Source of the DNA: an uncultured Dysgonomonas sp.
GTDB lineage: Bacteria > Bacteroidota > Bacteroidia > Bacteroidales > Dysgonomonadaceae
Assembly (NCBI GenBank): GCA_937995835.1
Contig: CALKIV010000105.1
Coordinates: forward strand, 1 to 64,000
Direction: 5' to 3'
DNA length: 64,000 nucleotides
The notes beneath the pieces are model-generated. The model ran no database searches, was not told the origin of the DNA, and worked only from the letters and a program-made list of their open reading frames with translations. Both the position numbers and the translations under genes were made by a program. Positions 39,783 to 49,184 of this stretch are shown piece by piece. Positions within the stretch are counted from its first letter, which is position 1. The number at the start of each line of letters is the position of its first letter.

Positions 39783-42700
39783 ATGTTAAATAAGATAATA
39801 CAAGCTGCATTATCCAATCGCCTGATCGTTTTGGTGGGAGCCGTACTGATCATGGTGGGTGGTATGTTTGTGGCTAACAAAATGGAAGTGGACGTGTTTC
39901 CCGACCTCAATGCGCCTACTGTGGTGGTGATGACCGAAGCCACAGGAATGGCTGCCGAGGAGGTGGAACGTGTGGTCACTTTCCCGATAGAGACAAGTGT
40001 GAACGGGGCTACTAATGTGCGCCGTGTGCGTTCGTCCTCCACCAATGGTTTCTCAGTGGTGTGGGTAGAATTTAACTGGGGAATGGATATCTATAAGGCA
40101 AGACAGATCGTTACCGAAAAACTTGCCGAACTAGGTGAACAACTCCCTGAAAATGTAGGTAAACCAACTTTAGGGCCTCAATCGTCTATCATGGGCGAAA
40201 TCATGATCATTGGACTTCAGGCAGATAGCACTTCGATGGAAGATTTACGAACCATTGCCGACTGGACGATTCGTCCACGTTTGATGTCTACCGGAGGGGT
40301 GGCACAGGTGACGGTGATGGGTGGCGATATTAAAGAATATCAAATCTTGCTCGATCCGGGACGTATGAAGCACTATGGTGTTTCGCTAGATGAGGTGTTG
40401 GCTGTTACTCAAGAAATGAACCAGAATGCTGCGGGAGGAACCATCTACGAGCATGGGGCTGAGTACATCATCCGTGGTGTGTTGCAAACCAACGACTTTG
40501 GAGAGATGGGAAAAGCTGTGGTGAAAAAACAAGGTGAAAACCCTGTCCTGATCAGTGATATTGCTGAGGTAAAGATTGGGCATAAAGTGCCGATTTTGGG
40601 CATTGCATCGGAAGATGGCAAACCAGCTGTACTGATGACTGTAACCAAGCAACCCAATGTCAATACTTTGGAATTGACTGAAAAGCTAGATGCATCGTTA
40701 GAGGCAATACATAAAAACTTACCCTCTGATATTAAAATCTCGACCGATATTTTTCGTCAAGAACGTTTTATCAATAGCTCTATTGGTAATGTGCAAAAGG
40801 CTTTGATAGAGGGCTCTATATTTGTGGTAATCATCTTGTTTATCTTCTTGATGAACTTTCGAACCACCTTCATTTCCTTGATGGCTCTGCCACTATCTTT
40901 GCTGTCCACTGTGCTCATTTTGGAAGCTATGGGTATCACAATCAATACGATGACCCTCGGAGGATTGGCTATTGCCATTGGTTCCTTGGTAGACGATGCC
41001 ATTATTGATGTGGAGAACGTTTATAAGCATTTAAGGTTGAATAAATTATTGCCCAAGGAAGAACGAAAAAGCGTATTGCAAGTAGTATTCGAAGCTTCTA
41101 AAGAGGTGCGTATGCCGATCTTGAACTCTACGCTGATTATTATCACTTGCTTTGTTCCTCTGTTTTTCCTTAGTGGTATGGAGGGACGTATGCTAGTGCC
41201 GCTGGGCGTATCGTTTATCTTGGCGTTGCTCACTTCCACCTTCATTGCCTTGACGGTAACCCCTGTGCTGTGTAGTTATCTTTTGGGGGCTGACAACAAG
41301 GAACACAAAGAGCCAATTGTGGCAGTGAAATTGAAAGGGTGGTACGAAAAAAGTCTCCATTGGGCACTAGATAAGCAAAAACCTATCTTGATTGTCACTA
41401 TTGCTTTATTTATATCTGCTGTGGCTCTATTCTTCACTTTGGGACGAAACTTCTTGCCTCCATTCAATGAAGGATCGCTGACGATTGCTGTTGCCACCAT
41501 GCCGGGTATTTCGGTAGAAGGGTCGGACAGGCAAGGAGCGTTAGCCGAATCTATTCTGCGATCTGTTCCGGAGATACAAACCACCGGGCGTAAAACGGGA
41601 CGTGCCGAGCTGGACGAGCACTCTTTTGGGGTAAACAGTTCGGAAATCGAAGCTCCATTTATTCTTAAAGACAGATCGAGAGACGAGATGATGGCGGAAA
41701 TTCGTGAAAAGTTGGCACAGATTCCGGGTGTAAGCATCGAGATTGGGCAACCTATTTCGCATCGTTTAGATCATATGTTATCTGGTACACAAGCAAATAT
41801 CGCCATCAAAATATTTGGAGGCGATCTCAACAAGTTGTTCACTATTGGTAATCAGATCAAGGGCTCTATTTCTCAGATCGAAGGAGTTGCCGACCTCAAT
41901 GTGGAGCAACAAGTGGAACGTCCACAATTGACCATCGTGCCAAAGCGTACGATGTTGGGTAAATATGGTATTTCATTGGCAGAGTTTTCAGAATTTGTGA
42001 AAACAATGCTTGCCGGGCAAGTGGTGTCACAAGTTTATGAAGAAGATAAGTCTTTCGACTTGACGTTGAAGGTGGGCGATCACTTTAGAGATACATCAGA
42101 TAAAATCAAAAATTTGATGATAGACACTGAAGACGGCTCTAAAGTGCCATTTGAATATGTTGCCGAAATACGTTCCACGATGGGGCCTAATGCTGTAAAT
42201 CGCGAAAACGCACAACGAAACATCGTCGTGTCGTGTAACGTGGCCGAGCGTGACCTGCGTGGTGTGGTGAATGATATTCAAGAGGCTGTGGAACGTGATG
42301 TTGCCATCCCTGATGGTTATCATATAGAATATGGAGGACAATTTGAAAGCGAACAGGCTGCATCTCGCACGCTGATGATCACCTCATTGTTTGCCATTAT
42401 GGTGATTTTCCTTTTGTTGTTCAATCAGTTCAAGGATGTGATGCAATCGGCTGTGGTGCTTGTCAATTTGCCATTAGCGCTAATTGGAGGAGTATACGCT
42501 ATCTTAGCCACCAGTGGCGAGATTAGTATTCCTGCCATTATCGGATTTATTTCGCTATTTGGTATTGCCACACGTAATGGTATTTTGTTGATGGCACATT
42601 ACAATGACTTGCATGCGCATGGTTTGAATGTGGAAGACAGTATTGTCAGAGGCTCACTTGCCAGGCTGAATCCTATTTTGATGACTGCCCTTTGTTCTGC

Positions 42701-42893
42701 TTTGGCACTTATTCCATTGGCCGTTCAAGGTGATTTACCCGGAAATGAGATACAAAGCCCTATGGCTAAGGTGATCATTGGAGGACTCTTTACTTCTACT
42801 TTCTTGAATATGTACATCGTACCTATTGTGTATAGATGGTTGGCAAATAGACGAGATAAGAAGGTGATGGAACATAAATTGGTAGAGGAATAA
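39783..42893 (+). CDS. Heavy-metal efflux RND pump (CusA/CzcA family)
   Basis: 1036 aa, full length, twelve membrane helices. Family motifs: Val-Asp-Val-Phe-Pro-Asp-Leu (about 36-42), and in helix 4 Ile-Gly-Ser-Leu-Val-Asp-Asp-Ala-Ile-Ile-Asp-Val-Glu-Asn with the proton-relay acidic residues. Periplasmic loops include Gly-Arg-Lys-Thr-Gly-Arg-Ala-Glu-Leu-Asp, the CzcA-type metal region. Exports divalent or monovalent metal ions from cytoplasm and periplasm with proton uptake. Metal specificity (Cu/Ag versus Zn/Co/Cd) is not decided by what I can read. 26 bp after the adaptor gene. Confidence 0.92.
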   Translation: MLNKIIQAALSNRLIVLVGAVLIMVGGMFVANKMEVDVFPDLNAPTVVVMTEATGMAAEEVERVVTFPIETSVNGATNVRRVRSSSTNGFSVVWVEFNWGMDIYKARQIVTEKLAELGEQLPENVGKPTLGPQSSIMGEIMIIGLQADSTSMEDLRTIADWTIRPRLMSTGGVAQVTVMGGDIKEYQILLDPGRMKHYGVSLDEVLAVTQEMNQNAAGGTIYEHGAEYIIRGVLQTNDFGEMGKAVVKKQGENPVLISDIAEVKIGHKVPILGIASEDGKPAVLMTVTKQPNVNTLELTEKLDASLEAIHKNLPSDIKISTDIFRQERFINSSIGNVQKALIEGSIFVVIILFIFLMNFRTTFISLMALPLSLLSTVLILEAMGITINTMTLGGLAIAIGSLVDDAIIDVENVYKHLRLNKLLPKEERKSVLQVVFEASKEVRMPILNSTLIIITCFVPLFFLSGMEGRMLVPLGVSFILALLTSTFIALTVTPVLCSYLLGADNKEHKEPIVAVKLKGWYEKSLHWALDKQKPILIVTIALFISAVALFFTLGRNFLPPFNEGSLTIAVATMPGISVEGSDRQGALAESILRSVPEIQTTGRKTGRAELDEHSFGVNSSEIEAPFILKDRSRDEMMAEIREKLAQIPGVSIEIGQPISHRLDHMLSGTQANIAIKIFGGDLNKLFTIGNQIKGSISQIEGVADLNVEQQVERPQLTIVPKRTMLGKYGISLAEFSEFVKTMLAGQVVSQVYEEDKSFDLTLKVGDHFRDTSDKIKNLMIDTEDGSKVPFEYVAEIRSTMGPNAVNRENAQRNIVVSCNVAERDLRGVVNDIQEAVERDVAIPDGYHIEYGGQFESEQAASRTLMITSLFAIMVIFLLLFNQFKDVMQSAVVLVNLPLALIGGVYAILATSGEISIPAIIGFISLFGIATRNGILLMAHYNDLHAHGLNVEDSIVRGSLARLNPILMTALCSALALIPLAVQGDLPGNEIQSPMAKVIIGGLFTSTFLNMYIVPIVYRWLANRRDKKVMEHKLVEE

Positions 42894-42905
42894 AAAAAGA
42901 ACGAT

Positions 42906-44081
42906 ATGAAAAAGATAATATTAACAGCCCTTCTGTTTTGCAGCTTTCTTGTTTTGCAAGCACAAAATCAGATTGATATGGTTTTGCGAAGCATAGAAGC
43001 AAATAATACGCAACTGAAGGCTTTGAGGGAATTGTCGACCGCCGAAAAACTTGAAAATAAGACCGGCAACAATTTAGCAAATCCTGAGGTAGAAATTACG
43101 CATAAGCCAAAAGTGAAAGGAAACTTTGCCGAAACAGGCATTGAAGCCACACAGGCATTCGATTTCCCTACTGCTTATAAGTTTAGAGGACAAGCCATTG
43201 ATCTGGAGAATCAGAGAGTAGATCTAGCCTACAATGTGAGAAGTAGAGAAGTGTTGTTAGAGGCTAGGCTGTTGGCTGTCAGTTATATTCATCAAAAGAA
43301 ATTGGTGAAAACACTGCAAGAGCGAAATGCTTATGCTAAGACGCTATATGGAGCTCATGAGGAAATGTTTAGTAGAGGTGATATCAATGTGCTAGAGCGA
43401 AATAAAACTAAATTGTTTTGGCTCGAAACCGATAAGTCACTAAAGCTCGCTGAAGTAGAGCTTAATGCTACTAAAGCAGACTTGGAGCGCATGAATGGTA
43501 ATCAACCTTTGATGGTGGAGCTAGACGAATATAACAGATATGACTTGCCTCTGAGCTTCGACGATTGGTTTGCAGGTATAAAGATGAACAACCCGAGCCT
43601 GCAATTGGCAGAAAAAGGTGTGCAAGCGAGTAAGAAGCAAGAGCAGTTGACTCGTTCGCTCAATTTGCCCAAACTCACAGCTGGTTATGTGGGCGATTTG
43701 AACAAAGAGCAAAATCGTCATGGCTTTTTGGTGTCTGTTTCCGTACCTCTTTGGGAAGGGAGAAATACTGTGAAATCTAAGAAAGCACAGACCTTAGCGA
43801 TGGAGTATGAGCGGGAAGATGTGGAATATCAATATCATAAGGAACTGAAAACGAGTTATGAGAAAGCTCAAAATACTTTTAGCATGTTGAAAGAGTATAA
43901 AGAGGTGGTGGATTATTCTTCAAACTTTGGACTCTTGCAGAAGGCTTTCGATATGGGGCAACTTAGTTTGATAGAATATCTACAAGAGCTTCTCATCTTC
44001 CATAGTGCTGTGGATAGTTATCTGGAAGCCGAAAGAGATTATTATCTCACCGTAAGCCAACTAGAGCAATGGGAGCGATAG
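42906..44081 (+). CDS. TolC-family outer-membrane efflux protein (CusC/CzcC-like)
   Basis: 391 aa with signal peptide (Phe-Leu-Val-Leu-Gln-Ala-Gln). Long amphipathic helices with Leu/Glu/Lys heptad character occupy about residues 30-200 and 230-390 in the internal repeat typical of TolC proteins; a Gly-Tyr-Val-Gly-Asp-Leu strand and Ser-Val-Pro-Leu-Trp-Glu-Gly mark the beta-strands. Slightly shorter than classic members, as usual for CzcC. Forms the outer-membrane exit of the tripartite pump. Terminator follows. Confidence 0.88.
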   Translation: MKKIILTALLFCSFLVLQAQNQIDMVLRSIEANNTQLKALRELSTAEKLENKTGNNLANPEVEITHKPKVKGNFAETGIEATQAFDFPTAYKFRGQAIDLENQRVDLAYNVRSREVLLEARLLAVSYIHQKKLVKTLQERNAYAKTLYGAHEEMFSRGDINVLERNKTKLFWLETDKSLKLAEVELNATKADLERMNGNQPLMVELDEYNRYDLPLSFDDWFAGIKMNNPSLQLAEKGVQASKKQEQLTRSLNLPKLTAGYVGDLNKEQNRHGFLVSVSVPLWEGRNTVKSKKAQTLAMEYEREDVEYQYHKELKTSYEKAQNTFSMLKEYKEVVDYSSNFGLLQKAFDMGQLSLIEYLQELLIFHSAVDSYLEAERDYYLTVSQLEQWER

Positions 44082-44105
44082 AGTGAGAAAGGCACGTAAA
44101 TAGAA

Positions 44106-44143
44106 AATAACTTCATATCTTATTGGTATGGAGTTATTTTTTT
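44106..44143 (+). terminator. Terminator of the efflux operon
   Basis: Arms 44106-44119 and 44125-44138 pair with G-T wobbles; the right arm ends in a T-run to 44143. Confidence 0.75.
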
Positions 44144-44214
44144 ATGGATTTTGGAGTGAAATTTACTCTACTACGTAGTTCACAAACTTATATTCATATA
44201 ATATAAAAAATACA

Positions 44215-44766
44215 ATGAGAATAATATTTGTTTCTTTAAGCATGGCATTGCTAATTTTTAGCTGTAGTTCAAAAGCCCAAAAGAGAACCCCTGAAGAGCC
44301 ATTAACGATAAACAATGTGGCATATGAGGGGCAGATTGAAGGTTTGTTAGGTAGCTGGTCTAGTCCATTGATTGGTGGCAGCTATATTGCCCTAATTGAA
44401 AAAAATAAGTCTGTTGATTCTGGGCTTAAGAAGCACTTTAATGATGTACAGTGTGATGATGTCTTTCAGTTTTCGCCTATAAGTAAAGATTGGCCTTATG
44501 GCACTAAAGTGTCTTTTGAAGCTGATGGCACTTTCTTTGGTCATTACTCAGCACCTTGTGGTAATGATTGTTTTCCCTCTACTATGGGGCGATATAAGGC
44601 TGTGGACAGTAGTCATGTTATTTTGCATCTGGATGCTTTGGGGCAACACGGCGATTGTTTACCGATTGATACAGTGGTGGACATTAATTTGGGAATTTTC
44701 AGTGTTAGTTTTCAAGACAGTATCTTAGTATTAATGCCGGCTAAAGATCATGAGGCTGATTTTTAA
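44215..44766 (+). CDS. Lipoprotein of unknown function
   Basis: 183 aa. Lipobox Ile-Phe-Ser-Cys (Cys17). The mature part begins with a Lys/Arg-rich stretch, then Gly-Leu-Leu-Gly-Ser-Trp-Ser-Ser-Pro (a lipocalin-like first strand), and has four further Cys (two in Pro-Cys-Gly-Asn-Asp-Cys) that could form disulfides. No family recognised. It follows the efflux operon but is separated by its terminator. Confidence 0.65.
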   Translation: MRIIFVSLSMALLIFSCSSKAQKRTPEEPLTINNVAYEGQIEGLLGSWSSPLIGGSYIALIEKNKSVDSGLKKHFNDVQCDDVFQFSPISKDWPYGTKVSFEADGTFFGHYSAPCGNDCFPSTMGRYKAVDSSHVILHLDALGQHGDCLPIDTVVDINLGIFSVSFQDSILVLMPAKDHEADF

Positions 44767-44959
44767 TTGATAATAAAAGGGCGTTGATGGTGCAAAATGG
44801 TAAATAATAACTTATATTTATCAGTAGAAGATTATAATGCATAGAACTAGAATAAACTTACTCTTTGTTCTGTCATATTCGCTTGCTGTAAGTGATAGGT
44901 AGAACTAGTGTGTTAACTTTAATAAAAACCTTGATAAACTTTATTTCTTAAAATTTATA

Positions 44960-45271
44960 ATGAAGAATAATAAGAAGTCGATCACTTCCACCACTGCTTT
45001 TTCTCTAGCATTGCTGTGTGGTATCTTTTCGTTTATTGTACTATGCAATGAGCCTAAGGAAGCTCTGGTGCAGAGTCAGCCTGTTTTTATGACCTTTATT
45101 TTTCTCACCTTTCTCAATCTTATTCTATATGTTTATGGTTGGCTTTACCTCGTGTTGGCACTTCGACGTAAAGAAAGGCTTAGAGTCATACCTGTTATTT
45201 TTGGTTTCTTTTCCATGATTAATCTGGTTTACATATATTTAGGTGTAAGATTGGCACTGCAAGTCTTTTGA
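44960..45271 (+). CDS. Small three-helix membrane protein
   Basis: 103 aa with three hydrophobic helices (about 10-30, 42-64 and 75-100) joined by short polar loops with Lys-Glu and Arg-Arg-Lys-Glu-Arg. Family not recognised and no conserved motif visible. Single gene in a low-density area. Confidence 0.6.
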   Translation: MKNNKKSITSTTAFSLALLCGIFSFIVLCNEPKEALVQSQPVFMTFIFLTFLNLILYVYGWLYLVLALRRKERLRVIPVIFGFFSMINLVYIYLGVRLALQVF

Positions 45272-45519
45272 TCATTCAGTTTCATATAAACACCTCTGTT
45301 GTTTATATTTTCTAAATACTTGTTTAAATCATTTTTGCAAACGAATTTCTATTCTGACCTCTGCTGATGTCGGGTTGGATTTGTTTTTATCTCTTATAGT
45401 GTTAAAAAAATGTCCTGATAGATGTTTTCTATTGGTTAATTATGTCGTAAAACATAAATGAAAAATTTACAGTTAAGAATATTTAACTTTTTAGATCTTC
45501 TTTTTTTGTAAAATGCACT

Positions 45520-45572
45520 TTACAAAAGCTTTGTAATATGACTAAATTGCACACTTTTCCGATAAGTGTGCA
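45520..45572. promoter_or_regulatory. Two palindromes upstream of the nuo promoter
   Basis: TTACAAA 45520-45526 with TTTGTAA 45530-45536, and TGCACACTT 45548-45556 with AAGTGTGCA 45564-45572. They lie 45-100 bp ahead of the -7 box, suited to activator or repressor dimers. The second may instead be an RNA hairpin ending a transcript from the left. Confidence 0.4.
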
Positions 45573-45616
45573 GTAAAAGTGGCTCCGAAATCTTCTAGAT
45601 TCTCCTTTCTAAGCCT

Positions 45617-45624
45617 TATATTTG
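45617..45624 (+). promoter_or_regulatory. -7 box of the nuo operon promoter
   Basis: TATATTTG fits the consensus; no clear -33 TTTG at the expected distance, which would suit an activator-dependent promoter. Leader about 140 nt. Confidence 0.55.
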
Positions 45625-45770
45625 CATTGCTTTGAAAGCAAGAATAAGTACGTTAAAAATTAATAAAGCTAAGAATTTACTTATTTCACCTTTTGAACTT
45701 TTTTCGTATCTTAATAAGGTGATTCAAGTTTAAAATACACTTAGAATAGAGAAAGAATAAAAGTCAGCTT

Positions 45771-46139
45771 ATGGAATCAAATCTATATGGTTTTCTCCCG
45801 ATATTTATGCAGATTGCCTTTTCGGCTGCGTTTGTTTTTGGAACCATTTTCTTATCCAGATATCTAGGACCACGAAGAATTAGCAAAAACAAGAACGAAA
45901 ACTTTGAGTGTGGGCTTACCCCCTATGGAGACACTCGCAGTCCGTTTCCCCTTCGTTATTTTCTGATTGCATTGCTTTTTGTGATTTTCGATCTCGAGGT
46001 CATATTTATGTATCCTTGGGCTGTCAACTTCAAAGAATTCGATTGGACAGCACTGCTCAAGATGGGAGGCTTTGTGGCATTGCTAGGGGTAGGATATTTA
46101 TATATAATAAAGAGAAAAGCCCTCGATTGGGACAAATAA
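45771..46139 (+). CDS. nuoA: NADH-quinone oxidoreductase subunit A
   Basis: 122 aa, three membrane helices. The conserved loop after helix 1 reads Asn-Glu-Asn-Phe-Glu-Cys-Gly-Leu, followed by the second-helix motif Phe-Asp-Leu-Glu-Val-Ile-Phe, whose acidic residues lie at the quinone-channel entry. Membrane-arm subunit next to NuoH. First gene of the operon; 98 bp to nuoB, the widest gap in it. Confidence 0.94.
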   Translation: MESNLYGFLPIFMQIAFSAAFVFGTIFLSRYLGPRRISKNKNENFECGLTPYGDTRSPFPLRYFLIALLFVIFDLEVIFMYPWAVNFKEFDWTALLKMGGFVALLGVGYLYIIKRKALDWDK

Positions 46140-46237
46140 GTAAATAATAGTATTTAATATCGCATCTGAAAAAATCACAACTAGCAGTAATAGTTATACT
46201 TAGATGGATAATAAATAGTTTTTCGAACTTAATAGTT

Positions 46238-46789
46238 ATGGCAAACAAAGATAAAGTAAATATAGTGCCAGCACCCGAAGGATATTCGGGGCAAGGCTTT
46301 TTTGCTACCAAATTTTCCTCTGTCATTGGTCTGGCAAGGGCAAACTCGCTTTGGCCTCTGCCTTTTGCCACTTCATGTTGTGGCATCGAGTTTATGGCTA
46401 CTATGGCTTCTACTTACGACATGGGGCGATTTGGGGCTGAGCGTAACTCCTTCACACCACGTCAGGCAGATATGTTGTTGGTGATGGGGACTATATCTAA
46501 GAAAATGGCACCCATTCTTCGCCACGTTTACGAGCAGATGGCTGAACCAAAATGGGTCATTGCTGTGGGAGCATGTGCTTCGTCAGGTGGAATCTTTGAT
46601 ACCTATTCAGTGCTGCAAGGTATTGATAAGGTGATTCCTGTAGATGTATATGTGCCGGGCTGTCCTCCTCGTCCCGAACAAATATTGGACGGGTTGATGC
46701 AGTTGCAAGAGATTGTGAAAAACGAAGATATGTATAGACGTAGTTCAGAACGTTATGAAGAGCTTCAGAAATCATACAAATTTGAATAA
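46238..46789 (+). CDS. nuoB: NADH-quinone oxidoreductase subunit B
   Basis: 183 aa. Carries the terminal [4Fe-4S] cluster N2: Cys-Cys-Gly-Ile-Glu (about 46-47), Cys in Val-Gly-Ala-Cys-Ala-Ser-Ser-Gly-Gly, and Gly-Cys-Pro-Pro-Arg-Pro-Glu. Also Arg-Gln-Ala-Asp. The cluster passes electrons to quinone at the NuoB/NuoD/NuoH interface. Complete. Confidence 0.95.
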   Translation: MANKDKVNIVPAPEGYSGQGFFATKFSSVIGLARANSLWPLPFATSCCGIEFMATMASTYDMGRFGAERNSFTPRQADMLLVMGTISKKMAPILRHVYEQMAEPKWVIAVGACASSGGIFDTYSVLQGIDKVIPVDVYVPGCPPRPEQILDGLMQLQEIVKNEDMYRRSSERYEELQKSYKFE

Positions 46790-46802
46790 ATAAGGCTTTT
46801 AC

Positions 46803-47339
46803 ATGGCATTAGACAATAATATAATAGCAGATAAATTATCCAGCAAGTTTGGAGATAAGGTTTCGGACTTCCGTGTGGAGGACGAAATGCTTGTGTGGAA
46901 TGCAGAGCCAGTTATCATCAAAGAGCTTTTGCTTTTTATGAGAGATGACGAAACGCTGAGGTTCAACTTTTTGACAGACCTTTGTGGAGTTCACTATCCT
47001 GACAATGCAAAAGAAAAACAGTTTACAGTGGTCTATCTCTTGCATAACTGGGTAGACAACGCCCGAGTGAGAGTGAAAGTGTCGCTAGATGGTGCTAAAC
47101 CAGAAGTGGATACTGTGACCGAAGTGTTTAAGGCTGCCAACTGGATGGAACGTGAAACTTTCGACTTCTTTGGAATAATATTCAAAGGACATCCCAATCT
47201 GAAAAAAATATTGAACGACGAAGCCATGACTTCTTTCCCATTGCGAAAAGAATTTCCTTTGGAGGATTCGCAACGAACAGACAAAGACGATCGCTTTTTT
47301 GGGCGTACAACTAATAATGATCAACTTAACGCAAAGTAA
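46803..47339 (+). CDS. nuoC: NADH-quinone oxidoreductase subunit C
   Basis: 178 aa, a separate NuoC rather than a NuoCD fusion. Diagnostic motif Trp-Met-Glu-Arg-Glu-Thr-Phe-Asp-Phe-Phe-Gly-Ile, then Phe-Lys-Gly-His-Pro-Asn-Leu and Phe-Pro-Leu-Arg-Lys-Glu-Phe-Pro-Leu. Structural subunit of the peripheral arm. 6 bp before nuoD. Confidence 0.93.
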   Translation: MALDNNIIADKLSSKFGDKVSDFRVEDEMLVWNAEPVIIKELLLFMRDDETLRFNFLTDLCGVHYPDNAKEKQFTVVYLLHNWVDNARVRVKVSLDGAKPEVDTVTEVFKAANWMERETFDFFGIIFKGHPNLKKILNDEAMTSFPLRKEFPLEDSQRTDKDDRFFGRTTNNDQLNAK

Positions 47340-47345
47340 AAGGAT

Positions 47346-48587
47346 ATGGTAAATACAAGTCCGGTAGATTCAGAACATCGCTTTGCCAAATATATAAAGG
47401 AGCAACAAGCACAGGGGGACAATCGTGAACTACATGTCATGAATTTTGGTCCTACCCACCCGTCCACGCATGGTGTTTTTCAAAATATCTTGCTGATGAA
47501 TGGAGAAATCATACTTGATGCTGACACTACCATTGGCTATATACATCGTGCTTTCGAGAAGATTGCAGAACACAGAACGTTTTATCAGATAACCACGCTG
47601 ACCGACCGTCTGAACTATTGTTCGGCTCCTATCAATAATATGGCATGGTGGATGACTGTGGAGAAAGCTCTGAACGTTGAAGTGCCTAAGAGAGCACAAT
47701 ATATGCGTGTCATTGTGATGGAGCTGGCACGTATTGCCGACCACATCATCTGTTGTGGTATCATGGGAGTAGACCTTGGTGCATACTCGCCTTTCCTCTA
47801 TGTGATGAAGTTCAGAGAGCTGGTCTATGAGGTGTTCGAAGAGATCTGTGGTGCTCGCTTGACCACCAATATGGGACGTATCGGAGGCTTTGAGAGAGAC
47901 TTCTCACAAGCTGCATGGGATAAGATTAACCAATTTATGGAGGGCTTCCCAAAAGCTTGGGACGAACTGCAATTGGCATTCCTTCGCAATCGTATTTTCA
48001 TGGATCGTTTGATCAATGTGGGAGTCATCGATGCCGAAAAGGCAGTTAACTATGGATTCACTGGCCCTAATTTGCGTGCAACGGGTGTTGATTATGATGT
48101 TCGAAAAATGAACCCTTATAGCTCGTATGAAGATTTTGATTTCAGCATACCGGTAGGGCGTGCAGGAGATACTTACGATCGCTTCTGTGTACGTGTGGAA
48201 GAGGTGAAGGAGAGCTTGAAGATAATAAGACAAGCCCTTGATAATCTTCCTGAAGGAAACTTTCATGCTGATGTTCCTGAATATTATTTACCTCCAAAAG
48301 AGGCTGTATATACAGAAATGGAATCATTGATCAATCATTTTAAGATTGTGATGGGAGAATATCCAGTACCTACAAGAGAGGTGTATCACTCAGTAGAGGG
48401 TGGTAATGGTGAGCTTGGGATGTACCTGATCACAGATGGGTCGCGTGCTCCATATCGTTTGCATTTCCGTAGACCGTGTTTTGTGTTTTATCAAGCATAT
48501 CCTGAAATGATTAAAGGAATGACTATATCGGATGCCGTGGCAACGCTTTCGAGCTTAAATGTGATTGCCGGAGAATTGGACGCATAA
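47346..48587 (+). CDS. nuoD: NADH-quinone oxidoreductase subunit D
   Basis: 413 aa. Quinone-site loop Gly-Pro-Thr-His-Pro-Ser-Thr-His-Gly-Val (about 36-45), His-Arg-Ala-Phe-Glu-Lys, Asp-Arg-Leu-Asn-Tyr, Met-Gly-Arg-Ile-Gly-Gly, and Pro-Tyr-Arg-Leu-His-Phe-Arg near the end. The Tyr and His of the quinone site are expected in the first and third of these. Complete. Confidence 0.95.
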   Translation: MVNTSPVDSEHRFAKYIKEQQAQGDNRELHVMNFGPTHPSTHGVFQNILLMNGEIILDADTTIGYIHRAFEKIAEHRTFYQITTLTDRLNYCSAPINNMAWWMTVEKALNVEVPKRAQYMRVIVMELARIADHIICCGIMGVDLGAYSPFLYVMKFRELVYEVFEEICGARLTTNMGRIGGFERDFSQAAWDKINQFMEGFPKAWDELQLAFLRNRIFMDRLINVGVIDAEKAVNYGFTGPNLRATGVDYDVRKMNPYSSYEDFDFSIPVGRAGDTYDRFCVRVEEVKESLKIIRQALDNLPEGNFHADVPEYYLPPKEAVYTEMESLINHFKIVMGEYPVPTREVYHSVEGGNGELGMYLITDGSRAPYRLHFRRPCFVFYQAYPEMIKGMTISDAVATLSSLNVIAGELDA

Positions 48588-48598
48588 GTGTTGAGATA

Positions 48599-49123
48599 AT
48601 GGAAAAGAAAGAATATACACAGGAAATAAATATAACGGATGAACTAATGGCTAAAATCAATGAGCTGATTAGCGAATATCCGGCAGATAAAAAGAAATCG
48701 GCACTTTTGCCTGTTCTTCATGTGGTGCAAGATGCTCACGACCATTGGTTGAGCGTACCCTTGATGGATAAAGTAGCCGAAATTTTGGAGATTACACCTA
48801 TTGAGGTTTATGAGGTGGTTACGTTTTATTCGATGTATAATCAAAAGCCAGTGGGGAAATACCATCTGGAGTTTTGCCGTACAACGTGTTGTGCCATCAT
48901 GAAGGCTGATGAGCTGATAGAATATACTTGCAACAAGCTAGGTGTGAAAGTAGGAGAAATTACCCCTGATGGCATGTTTCGTATTTCCACAGTAGAATGT
49001 TTGGGGGCTTGTGGCTTCGGGCCTATGCTTCAGTTGGGTGACAACTATCACGAACATTTGACTAAAGAAAAGATTGACAAGCTCATCGAAGATTGCAAAG
49101 AAGGAAAAGTGAGTTTGTTTTAA
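48599..49123 (+). CDS. nuoE: NADH-quinone oxidoreductase subunit E
   Basis: 174 aa. Thioredoxin-like [2Fe-2S] protein: Cys-Arg-Thr-Thr-Cys-Cys (Cys-x4-Cys spacing) and Val-Glu-Cys-Leu-Gly-Ala-Cys-Gly (Cys-x3-Cys) give the N1a ligands. N-terminal helical part with Val-Val-Gln-Asp-Ala-His and Tyr-Glu-Val-Val-Thr-Phe-Tyr. NADH-dehydrogenase module together with NuoF and NuoG. Confidence 0.93.
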   Translation: MEKKEYTQEINITDELMAKINELISEYPADKKKSALLPVLHVVQDAHDHWLSVPLMDKVAEILEITPIEVYEVVTFYSMYNQKPVGKYHLEFCRTTCCAIMKADELIEYTCNKLGVKVGEITPDGMFRISTVECLGACGFGPMLQLGDNYHEHLTKEKIDKLIEDCKEGKVSLF

Positions 49124-49184
49124 TAAAAAATAGATACTCCATGTTACACTGCGTAACTCTGTGGTTTAATGATAATATAGACAG

